Shown here: positions 23,109 through 34,889 of the stretch, in pieces
Numbering within the stretch: the first letter of the stretch is position 1
Layout of the letters: every line of letters starts with the position of its first letter
From: Hoplostethus atlanticus
Taxonomy: Eukaryota; Chordata; Actinopteri; Trachichthyiformes; Trachichthyidae
NCBI GenBank assembly: GCA_034670405.1
Contig: JAXDDX010000045.1
Span: 2,578,501-2,642,500, forward strand
Reading direction: 5' to 3'
DNA: 64,000 bases
The notes under the pieces: generated by a model
What the model saw: only the letters and a program-made list of their open reading frames with translations
Database searches by the model: none
What the model was told of the DNA's origin: nothing
Made by a program: the position numbers and the translations under genes

Positions 23109-25450
23109 CTGAGAGGGGAGAGGGAGAGACAGAGAGGGAAATGGGAGGAAAGGGGAGGAAGCAGAGGGACAGAGAAGAGTCAGTCAGTCAAGACCTGGTG
23201 GTTCATCTCCAAACATCAATTTAACATTTGACAAGCAGTTACCCCAGTGTCCACCAGGCGGCGCTGTTGGAAACATTCTCTATTTAAAATAACAAGTTAG
23301 TCTGGTATCTGGTTGAGCTCATACCTTCTGGGTGGATGGGGTTGCTATGGAGATACCCATTCCAGATCCAGGCAACACTGACAAAACTTTGTACTGTGGC
23401 ATTGTGGGAGAAAAAACAGGAGAAGACGTTGTTCTGATGTGTAGTCAGTTCATTTTCAGACACTTGAAGTAATTCAACATAGAAGGGAATAATGCCCTGT
23501 ACCTTCTGGATGTCAGTGATGTCGACCAGTTTGATGACCTTGTTCTTCTTGGAAGAGCTAGACCTGGAGCTGGAGCTCTCAAAGCACAGGTAACTGCAGA
23601 AACAGAAACAACCGGTTGGGACAGAGCTGCTGTATAGCTTCATGAGTATGGCTCTAACACTGCCAGGGCCTGTAGCTCAGCTGGGCAAGTGGCATCTGCT
23701 GGAAGAGGATGAGGGAGGCAGTGCACATTTAATGAGACGGTATACACAATCACTGCTTGAGGTTGAGGTTGTACAGCATGATGCTTTTAGCCTCACTAGA
23801 CGTCACCCCCACCCCCCATGACTATCCAAGACAGTGGTCATCATTAGAAGATGTGAGCACCATGAGAGGCGCCCTGACCCTCAACAACTGGGATTAAAGA
23901 TTGTTGCATTACATTCTTGCCTTAATATCCTTATAATATTCTTCTAATCTCCACTTCAACGGTGTGTTAGAAACAGAGCAGACTTACTTCTCAGTGACGT
24001 AGAGCACGCCGTTCCGGATGTAGTCGGTGGGCATCTTCCTGTCTCTGTTGATCAAGCAGCAACGCCAGCCGTTCTCACACACTGAGGTTCAGCCAAGCCA
24101 ACAGAGGTTTGGTCAAATACATGTTACTGCCTGCTGCTGCACCTCACTATGATCACTGTTGTACAGCACACTGGTCAAAACCTGACAGAGTGAATCAAGA
24201 CGCGATGCGAAGCAGAGACTCTACATCATCCCACTTATTACACAGCTACTTCACTAATGACGTAAAATCAATTAAAGTAATAAAAGTACTTTAAAGTCCA
24301 ACAGGACTACCTGCAGGAGGGACAGCTTTTCGCCACAAGGTGGCGGTAGTTAGTTTGATAACAAATCAAGACTTCCCTTCTTGATTGCAGTGATATGATT
24401 AGTTGGTAATTCAGGAATATTAGACCTCCGAATGGATCCTGGCCAATTAGAATTGAGTATTCAACAAAGATGTGTAATAAAATACTAAAAAAAATAAACT
24501 AAAATACACTAACAAACGCAAGAGGTTGAAATGTAGTGAACAACCAAACCAAATACATTCAACCTGCATGCTCTGAAATCACATCTGTCAATCACATCTG
24601 TTGCTTTTGATGCCTAAGCCTGCAGTTCCTCCCCCACCTGCTAGGGGTCGCTCATTTTCCGACAGGTTGAAGACCTCGTGGAAAGCCCCCTTCTTGGTGC
24701 TGGAGCTCCGCCCACTGTCCTCCTCTCGACTGATGCCCAAAGGCAAGCCTGTCACGAGGCTGCCGCGGGCCATGGCTGGAGGAATCTGGAGGAAATGGAC
24801 AGGGAAGAGAGGGGGGCGGGGCGTTAGGGTTTCAACGTGTTGTGAGAGCCAATCCCGAGCAGCGATGGGTGCGCAGTGGAAAAGCAGCTGCATCCTCAGT
24901 TTCGAGTGTTGGGACGGGGAGCTGTGGTTCAGTTGGTTGTTCACTTCAACCCTCCACAGCGGTTGGATCAGATGTGGGTCAAACTGTGTTATGTTATGAG
25001 TGCTGTCTATTAGTGTTAACCTAGTTGGAGCACTAACTGGTTGAAGTTTACTCACATATATACAGGAAATAGACGGAGCCTCTGCTCATTTGAGCCACTA
25101 TGTTGTGTCTCATTTAACCTCAACTCAACCTAGTGAGGGTCGACCGGCCTTCTGGTTATTCAGAGTTAGGGGCCCGAACACTAAAACTATTGTTTAGTTA
25201 TGAGCATCTTAACCAGAGACACCGTTCTATATCCTATATTATTGATACGTCAGGTTCAAAATGTGAAATCTGGTGCAGCGGGGCAATACTTACTGGCCTG
25301 GATCCAGTTAGTGATGGTTAGTGGCCAGTATAAACCTTTATTGACCATATTACAGGAACAGAATTACAGATATTATTACTTCCATTGAACTTTATTATGC
25401 ATGTCTGCTCTAACGGCTGAACCCACTAACTACACACTACAACACCACAC

Positions 25451-25491
<41 letters not shown>

Positions 25492-25505
25492 GATAGGTGG
25501 TGGAG

Positions 25506-25537
<32 letters not shown>

Positions 25538-27364
25538 GCAAAGTGCACACCAGCAGGACCCTACCTTTTCATAGCAGGAGAGCTGAGAGAGAGAAACACA
25601 ACAACTCAGATGAAACCAGAGGAAAGCCCACCAGTCCAGCTACCGGGACCAGTCCAGATACCGGGACCGGACCAGTCCAGCTACCGGGACCAGACCAGCT
25701 ACCGGGACCAGTCCAGATACCGGGACCGGACCAGTCCAGCTACTGGGACCAGACCAGTCCAGCTACCGGGACCAGTCCAGCTACTGGGAGCGGACCAGTC
25801 CAGCTACCGGGACCAGTCCTGCTACTGGGACCGGACCAGTCCAGCTACTGGGACCAGACCAGTCCAGCTACTGGAACCGGATCAGACCAGCTACTAGGAC
25901 CAGTCTAGCTACTGGGACCAGTCCAGCTACTGGGACCGGACTAGCTACTGGGACCAGACCAGTCCAGCTACTGGGTGAATGGATGGATGGGTGAATAGAT
26001 GGATGGATGAATGGGTCAATAGATGGATGGATGAATGGGTGGATGGATGGATGGATGGATGGATGGATGGATGGGTCAATAGATGGATGGATGGATGAAT
26101 AGATGGATGGATGAATAGATGGATGGATCGAAAGATGGATGAATGTCAAAGTTCATAAGATCCAGAACAATTCAAGGCTCTGAAATGATAAACAATCCAC
26201 TTCTGTAGCAACTAGAGATGACCTCTGACCTCTAAAGCAGCTACTGCTGCTATAACCACATCCCTCCCATTAGAAATCCTGACAAGAAGGAACACAACCT
26301 GATCAGACTAACACCACTGCTGTGCCTGTTCCTGATCATTAAACTGAATGTCCTTCGTCTCCAACTTTGGTCCATGGAGGCCAACCCAACACGAATGGAC
26401 ACCTTCACCCAGGGAGAGGTTCCGACTGGTGAACGTCGTAGTATTTGGATAGAATGAAAACCTCCATGGCCCATGATCGGAGACCAATGAACTAGTTGTG
26501 TTCTGTCTGAATACGATGTGTTCACCTTGTGAAGAGGAACAGGAAGTGGTCCTGTGCGTGAACAGGAACAGGAAGTGGTCCCGTGTGTGAACTCACCCGC
26601 CTGGCCAGCGTGGTGTTGCCGCGCTCCTTCAGCTGGGGGTCGGTGAGTAGGCTGGTCCAGATGATGTGTGGAGTGTCGTACTTGTCCCTCAGCTTGGGGC
26701 AGCTCTTGAAGATGAAGTCGATGATGAAGAACTTGATCCCTGCGTACAGACCTGAGGAGGAAGAGGAGGAAGAGGAGAGGAAGGGAGGGTGCCTGGTTAC
26801 CACAGGGGTTGATAGCACTCAATGGAAATGATTAGCACAGCTGGAGCACGTCTTTGACCAATCAAATCGCTTGGCTGAAACCTCCCGAATGGCCTGAGGA
26901 GCTCAGGCTGCTAAATCTGTTAGATCTGTTAGATCTGCTAAATCTGCTGAATCTGGTAGATCTGTTAGATCTGCTAAATCTGATATTGTATCATTCGTTT
27001 TTTTTATCTGAATTGGGCTTCTACAAGTGTTTGCCTTGGATGATGGGACAAGGGACAGTAGCATCTTGTCCTGAGAAGCGTGTTGTCTGTCATGATGTTA
27101 ATCAGGTTATGACTCTTTTATTGTTGCTGTTGATTCTGCTTTTCATCCTTTTGAAAAGTGCTACATAAATAAAGACTTTATGTAGTATAGTGTGTATGTA
27201 CTTATATAGTATTTATGTATATAATATGTGTATATATGGTGTATTTGTACCTATGATGAAGCCCAGTAGTTTGTACGGCAGCAGGCACGAGGAGATGAAC
27301 ACCACCCACAGGCCAACGTAGAGCTTCTGGGTAATCTCTGGCTGCACCCACATGAACAGGCTGG

Positions 27365-27443
<79 letters not shown>

Positions 27444-30400
27444 GTTTTGATGGATCTGCTATCATGACACAAAGGAGTGTGATCACATGCACACACTAAG
27501 AAGAGGTGTACATGGACTAATGCATGCACAAGCACACAAACATATTTAATATATAATTCCTCAACAACTATTGTAGTGCACATTGAATAAAGAAATCAGG
27601 ACTCACTTCTTGATCTTCTCCAGGATGTCGGACATCTTTCCAAACAGATTCTGAGGAGACAGAAACTCTGCTGTGACAACAGTGGAGTTACCAGCATCAC
27701 CAGCATTATCACTAGCATCACTAGCATCACCAGCATTATCACTAGCATCACAGGGATCATCAGCATCACCAGCATTATCACTAGCATCATCACCACCAAT
27801 AGCAACACCAGCATCATCACTAGCATCACCAGCATCACTAGCATCAGTAGCATCACCAGCATTATCACTAGCATCACTAGCATCATCACCATCACCAGCA
27901 TCATCACTAGCATTATCATCAACACTAGCATCACAGGGATCATCAGCATTATCACTAGCATCATCACTAGCATCATCACCAGCATCATCACCATTACCAA
28001 CATCAACAGACGCTCCACACTCCTTCACTTCTCACCTGAGCTTTCTGTGCTACATCAAGTACGAGCTGGAACTTCTCTGAAACAGTCAGATCTTCTTTTG
28101 GAGGCTCCTGGAGGGAAGAAGTGGTGTCTTACAATGAGTGCAGAATTGACATACAGTTTCTAAAGAGTTGAACAGTTTCTATAGAGTTGAACAGTTTCTA
28201 AAGAGTTGAACAGTTTCTATAGAGCTGAACAGTTTCTAAAGAGTTGAACAGTTTCTAAAGTGTTGAACAGTTTCCAAAGAGCTGAACAGTTTCTAAAGAG
28301 ATGAACAGTTTACAAAGAGCTGAACAGTTTCTAAAGAGTTGAAAAGTTTCTAAAGAGCTGAACAGTTTCCAAAGAGCTGAACAGTTTCCAAAGAGTTTAA
28401 CAGTTTCTAAAGAGTTGAAGTTTCTAAAAAGCTGAAAAGTTTCTAAAGAGCTGAACAGTTTCTAAAGAGTTGAACAGTTTCCAAAGAGCTGAACAGTTTC
28501 TAAAGAGCTGAACAGTTTCCAAAGAGTTCAACAGTTTCTAAAGAGTTCAACAGTTTCTAAAGAGCTGAACAGTTTCTAAAGAGTTCAACAGTTTCTAAAG
28601 AGCTGAACAGTTTACAAAGAGCTGAACAGTTTCTAAAGAGCTGAACAGTTTACAAAGAGTTGAACAGTTTCTATAGAGCTGAACAGTTTCTAAAGAGTTG
28701 AACAGTTTCTAAAGAGCTGAACAGTTTCTATAGAGCTGAACAGTTTCTAAAGAGCTGAACAGTTTCTAAAGAGCTGAACAGTTTCTATAGAGCTGAACAG
28801 TTTCCAAAGAGCTGAACAGTTTCTAAAGAGCTGAACAGTTTCTAAAGAGCTGAACAGTTTCTAAAGATTTCAAGTTTCTAAAGAGCTGGGGCCTCATTTA
28901 TAAAGGTTGCTACGCACAAAAAAAGTGGCGTTAACAGGGGTGAAATGTGCGTACGCATATTTTACCGCAAACGTCGGGATTTATAGAAAAATTCTATGTG
29001 GTAAAAGGTGCGCACTTCTACGCATCCTTTCACCCATGCGTAGAGCTCACCGCAAAGTTTTTCAGACACAGGAATCAGCGACGCCCGATGGGGAGATCAC
29101 AGTTTCTAAAGAGCTGAACAGTTTCTAAAGAGTTCAACAGTTTCCAAAGAGCTGAACAGTTTCCAAAGAGCTGAACAGTATCCAAAGAGCTGAACAGTTT
29201 CTAAAGAGCTGAACAGTAGTCGGTAGTCATACCACTGGTTCTGAGACCTCAGGCACGATGCTCCACTGGATCCGCCAACCTCTGAGAAACAGCGGAAACA
29301 AACAAAATCAAAAGTGGGAACTTGCAGCAATGGGGCATCGTACGTATGTATGTATGTATGTGATCACTTCCAAATACCTAAATCCATTTTTAAAAAAACA
29401 ACAATTTCCTGAAGTTCATTATTCAGTCTTTAAAATACACAAGATTGTTTAAGCGTTATTTTGTCATTACCCACAATTCTTTTAAAGCTATCATAATTTG
29501 TTTTTATATTGTGCTGTCAATCATTAGGAAGATGTATAGTTACTGACTATATAGATGATGTGTATAGTTACTGACTATATAGATGACATGTATAGTTACT
29601 GTCTATATAGATGACATGTATAGTTACTGACTATATAGATGATGTGTATAGTTACTGTCTATATAGATGACATGTATAGTTACTGTCTATATGTAGGTCT
29701 GTTGTCCTGTACAGAGTGTCACTACTGTACTACTCCTGCCAACAGGACAAATTTACATTTATTGTAATCTAGCTGTGATGCTGATTCTGGCAATGTGATT
29801 GGCTGACCTCGCTATGAGGTAATTCAAGGAGAGCCTGAGGATGGCGAGGAACAGGAACAGGGGGACGGCCCATCCATGCCATGCTGCATTCATATAGATC
29901 TGTGGAAAACAGAGAGAGGTCAGGGAGGACAACCAGGCCGGTCACATAACCTGTTTTTTGAGCTGAGCTTCATCTGGACATGATGAAGCCACTGGACACC
30001 AGTAGGAGGAAGTTGATCAAACCAAAGACACACGGCAAAGAAAGTCTCAGTGGATAAAATCAGAGAGGGAGTCAATACATAATAATAAAAATGATAAATC
30101 TGTAAAATGGTCAAAAAGTCTTTGTTTTTCATTCTCTTACATGATGGAAGATTTCACTGAGCCAATGCCTTCATTCCAAATGGTTTACATCCGTTTACAC
30201 ATCCGGTAACACTTTGTAATAACAATCAGTAATGAATAGTCACTAATCAGTATTTAATATTTATCCATTATCAATGAATGGTTAAGTACCAACTAATTGA
30301 GGGTTGGAGAAATACCTCTTGTTGCTTTTATCTCCACCCAAAGCGGACAAACTATACCAACGATCTATGGTAAGTTAACGAAGTAACTTTAGCTAGCTTG

Positions 30401-31916
30401 CATGTTTTTATTTGTAGCCTATTATGCTCACCTTTCTCTAGTTATGTTGTCAATTGCCAGCGATAACATTTTTGTTACAGTGTAGCTTGGTTACTCTACA
30501 CTGTAACAAAAATATCGCTGGCAAGTGACAACAGCTAGGGGAAAGTGACCATAATAGTTGCCAATGGTAGATACATATGTGGTTATAATGTAACTGCAAC
30601 ATGATTACACTAACGTTAGGTATACTAGAGAGCCCATGGGGGTTAACTTCCTTGGCTCCATGTTGCCACGGATTTGTAAAGCAGCTGGCACCGAGACAAT
30701 CTACACCAACCACTGCTTGCGAAGCACCACTGTACAAAAACTCTCTGATGCTGGGGTAGAGGCAAGAGAAATCATGTCAGTGACGGGGCATAAATGTGAA
30801 TCGTCCCTGTAATCTTACTGGCACCCAAACTACGAGAGATATCCTTGCTTCTGGCACCGCGCAATTAAAAAGCACCTGTCCAGAGTCAAACACCCCTGTA
30901 CCGGCAAAGAGGAGTGCTAACATAATTGAACACTACTTCAACAACTGCACAATTAATATATCCAGATAAATGTTAATAATCACCCCAATCTTTAAGCATG
31001 CTTTCCACTGCGTCTGCGTGTTGCTTGGCAACCATGCTAAATGTCGCTGAAAACTCCATTGCTTGGCGGAAGAATGATTATTTGTTATCAATAAATTATT
31101 GCATTTTTTGTTGCTGTGTTTATTTTCTGAAACCTTGCCAGGTATATGTAGTAACTGTTTTATAAAAGCAATAAGCCACGCGAGGGCTTATTGCTTTAAT
31201 ATTAGTCATTTACATGTTGTATTATAACTTAAGAAATTAAATCAATGATTTTTAATTGCCTTAGTTAACAATTTGTTAGTCATTGTAAAACATAAATAAG
31301 CATTATTTTGGCAGCTATTATGAAGTACAATGCTTCATAACGGGTTAATAAGGTTTGTAAAACATGAATGAATGATCACTTCACTTGCTGCTGATGTTCA
31401 GTTTGTTAGGTCCTGTGATCTGACACCAGGGGGCGATGGTTAGTACCGTTAGCACAGCAGCATGGGGTCCAGTTTGTGACAGAGATGGTCCATCAAGCAG
31501 CTCTCTGCTTTTCAATCCTCATCTACCTGATCCATTTGATAATGGATGAGAATTGAGCACTAAAGCAAGTCTATTCTGCTTGAGCGACCAGTTCGACCAG
31601 TCAGCTTGAATCACATGGTGCACAACTGGCTGTTAAGCAGCTTACAAGTCAGCCTGGAGATGAATAGTTTAATAGTCACTGTGATTTTACTCAGTAATGT
31701 TTTATGGCATTGGAGCCATTTTACCAAACCAGGGTCAAAGTGCAGATGACTGCAATCATCTATTATAAAATAAGTTACTACACCTGATCAAATACAAGTG
31801 ATGTTATTTTTGTGCCTTTATTCTAAGCTAATAAAACACCTGTTTGAGAGCCAGTTATGATGAAATTATGCCAAATTTAGATCCACCATCCCTCGGCATG
31901 GACTGGTGACAGTTAC

Positions 31917-32005
<89 letters not shown>

Positions 32006-34410
32006 CACAATGAAGGCGATGGCAGACGTGTAAACCGAGTGCCAGCTGGATAAGGCAGAAAGGTTCCTCATGAAGTTGGTGACGGGTTTGACGCCTCGCT
32101 CTGGACGAAGGACAGTTGAATCATGTTAACCAGCCACACCCTGCTGCTGCTTTATCAGGTTCCCTCAAGCAAAGCATGCGTGATAACGAAATGTAATACT
32201 AACACTCAACATAGTGTAGGCTAAAGTGATAGGATGGAGCCTACTATCACTCAACATAGTGTATGCTAAAGTGATAGGATGAAGTCTACTATCACTCAAC
32301 ATAGTGTATGCTAAAGTGTTAGCATGGAGCCTACTATCACTCAACATAGTGTATGCTAAAGTGTTAGCAAGGAGCCTACTAACATTCAACATAGTGTATG
32401 CTAAGTGATAGGATGGAGCATACTAACACTCAACATAGTGTATGCTAAAGTGTTAGCATGGTGCCTACTATCACTCAACATAGTGTATGCTAAAGTGTTA
32501 GCAAGGAGCCTACTAACACTCAACATAGTGTATGCTTACGTGTTAGCATGGAGCCTACTATCACTCAACATAGTGTATGCTAAAGTGTTAGCAAGGAGCC
32601 TACTAACACTCAACATAGTGTATGCTAAAGTGATAGGATGGGGCATACTAACACTCAACATAGTGTATGCTAAAGTGTTAGCATGGTGCCTACTATCACT
32701 CAACATAGTGTATGCTAAAGTGTTAGCAAGGAGCCTACTAACACTCAACATAGTGTATGCTAAAGTGTTAGCATGGAGCCTACTATCACTCAACATAGTG
32801 TATGCTAAAGTGTTAGCAAGGAGCCTACTAACACTCAACATAGTGTATGCTAAAGTGATAGGACGGAGCATACTAACACTCAACATAGTGTATGCTAAAG
32901 TGTTAGCATGGAGCCTACTATCACTCAACATAGTGTATGCTAAAGTGTTAGCAAGGAGCCTACTAACACTCAACATAGTGTATGCTTAAGTGTTAGCATG
33001 GAGCCCACTATGGCGCACCGGAGCCAATGATCTACCGGGGACACGTGGATGATGTGTTCTCATCACTTAACGAGGAAGTTGACCAACCGGACAATCTACC
33101 AAAAACTCAAATTCAAACTAAATTCAATGTGTGGCAATACTCACTGAGTCGTCTCATGTTTTCTGTCAACCTGTGGATGAGACACAAGATATTTAAACGG
33201 CTGATTAGAAATTGAGCTTCTGTACATGGAAAGGTCTTGTAAGGTCACAATAATACTGACTAATGAAAAGATCAATGATACATAATGTAAAAATGTGTAC
33301 AAACATATTGATTGTATTCACATTATATTATAACACCCTTGTGTACATTGTGTATCAGGAAGTTTTTCCTTTTATTATCTATTGCCTACTAGGATATCGT
33401 CCCATAGGTAACAAACCTCATACCTCATACCTCATCATTGTGTCTGATTTAACTTTCGAACCTCATATAAGGAACATAACTAAAACTGCATTCTACCACT
33501 TGAAGAATACTATGAAGGTCAGACCCCCCCGCTCCTGATTATATCAACAATATGCTGCCAGAGCCCTTGATTAGTCTCCTGCTCTGAGGTCAGCTACATC
33601 AGTTGAAGCTTTTAAATGCTTCCTCAAAACACACCTCTTCAGCCATGGACGGGACAGTTACTTTTCATGACTTTTTTAATGTATTTATTTATTAATTAAT
33701 GTATGTATTATGGAGCCTTTTAGTCTTTTAGTTTCTTTTATTATTTTTATTTCTTTTAAAATTATCGATCACTGTGTATCTATCCCTTTTTGTGTGTTTT
33801 AATTTGTTTTAATGTCTGTTTCATATAAAGCACATTGCATCTTAATGTACAAAAAGTGCTAAATAAATAAAGTTTGATTGATTAATTGATTGATTGATTG
33901 ATTGATTGCCTGTTCAAAACTTTGTCGCCTCATCATTTGTAAAGGATTTTTCTGCGTCACCTCTTGGCACTCAGCGGCTCCTCGGCCTCCACAGTGCTCT
34001 CCTCCGGCTGGAAGCGGAAGTCCTCCATGTAGGCCCCGAAGCGGTTGTAAAGCCACTTCTGCAACCTTGTGTACAGAGTATCCTTCTGTTTCTCTATGCA
34101 GACAAACAGAGAGGTTGGAATCAACTATCATGGATGGTGTAATGCTGCATTCATGTCATGTCAAATTTATCGTAAATGTGAACAAGTTGTTCCAGGTCAG
34201 ATAACGTTGTGTTGTTTATCAGTGGCCAGATGACGAAATTCCACCGCCGCCGCCCCGACACGATTAGCACAGCCAACAACATGTAGTCAGTTTAACTGGT
34301 ACTGGTAAGTAAGTGCAGCATTTACTAACTGTGATGGTAACCAGTTACCCTAACGCTGGAGTCAGGATGGTAGAGAGCAGCTATACGTGAAAACAGAAGG
34401 GGTGGTAGAG

Positions 34411-34447
<37 letters not shown>

Positions 34448-34842
34448 GCTGGTGGGTGGGCATGAAGGGTGCTGTGACTGAGAAAGTGTTTTTGAAAGGA
34501 TGCTGCCATCTTCAGTATCTATAGGAAACACTCAGGTCAGTCCTCCATCTACCATATCATCATCCATTAGTACCACATCTGAGTGTCCCTCCAGCGAGTT
34601 ACCAGACCATCACTTCTGTTGTATTGAACCAAAGTGCGTCAGCAGTTCGTCGATGCAGCTCACCTGTACCGTTGACAGGAGGAGGTGGTGCTTTGGGAGG
34701 AGGAGGGGAGTCTTCAGGTCTAGGAGACAGAAAGGTAAATGTCAGTTCAAACCCTCCACATGTAAGAGAAGCGGTGGGGTAACTCCTTACCTCTATTGGG
34801 TAAAGCATCGATGAATGGGGAGGCTGATCTCCAATCATCTCA

Positions 34843-34889
<47 letters not shown>

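Noticed and set aside
24601-24999. 132-codon plus-strand frame
   Set aside because: Antisense shadow of gramd4 exon 14.
25543-25908. Gln-Leu-Pro-Gly-Pro repeat frame
   Set aside because: Minisatellite translation in an intron, open in more than one frame.
27596-28028. 140- and 141-codon frames rich in Met/Val or Asp/Ala
   Set aside because: A trinucleotide-based minisatellite open in several frames; the real coding part is only gramd4 exon 11 at 27607-27650.
32405-32989. 194-codon frame with a [10 protein letters not shown] repeat, looking like a repeat protein
   Set aside because: It arises because the 45-bp minisatellite unit is a multiple of three; the opposite strand is open too. It lies inside a gramd4 intron.
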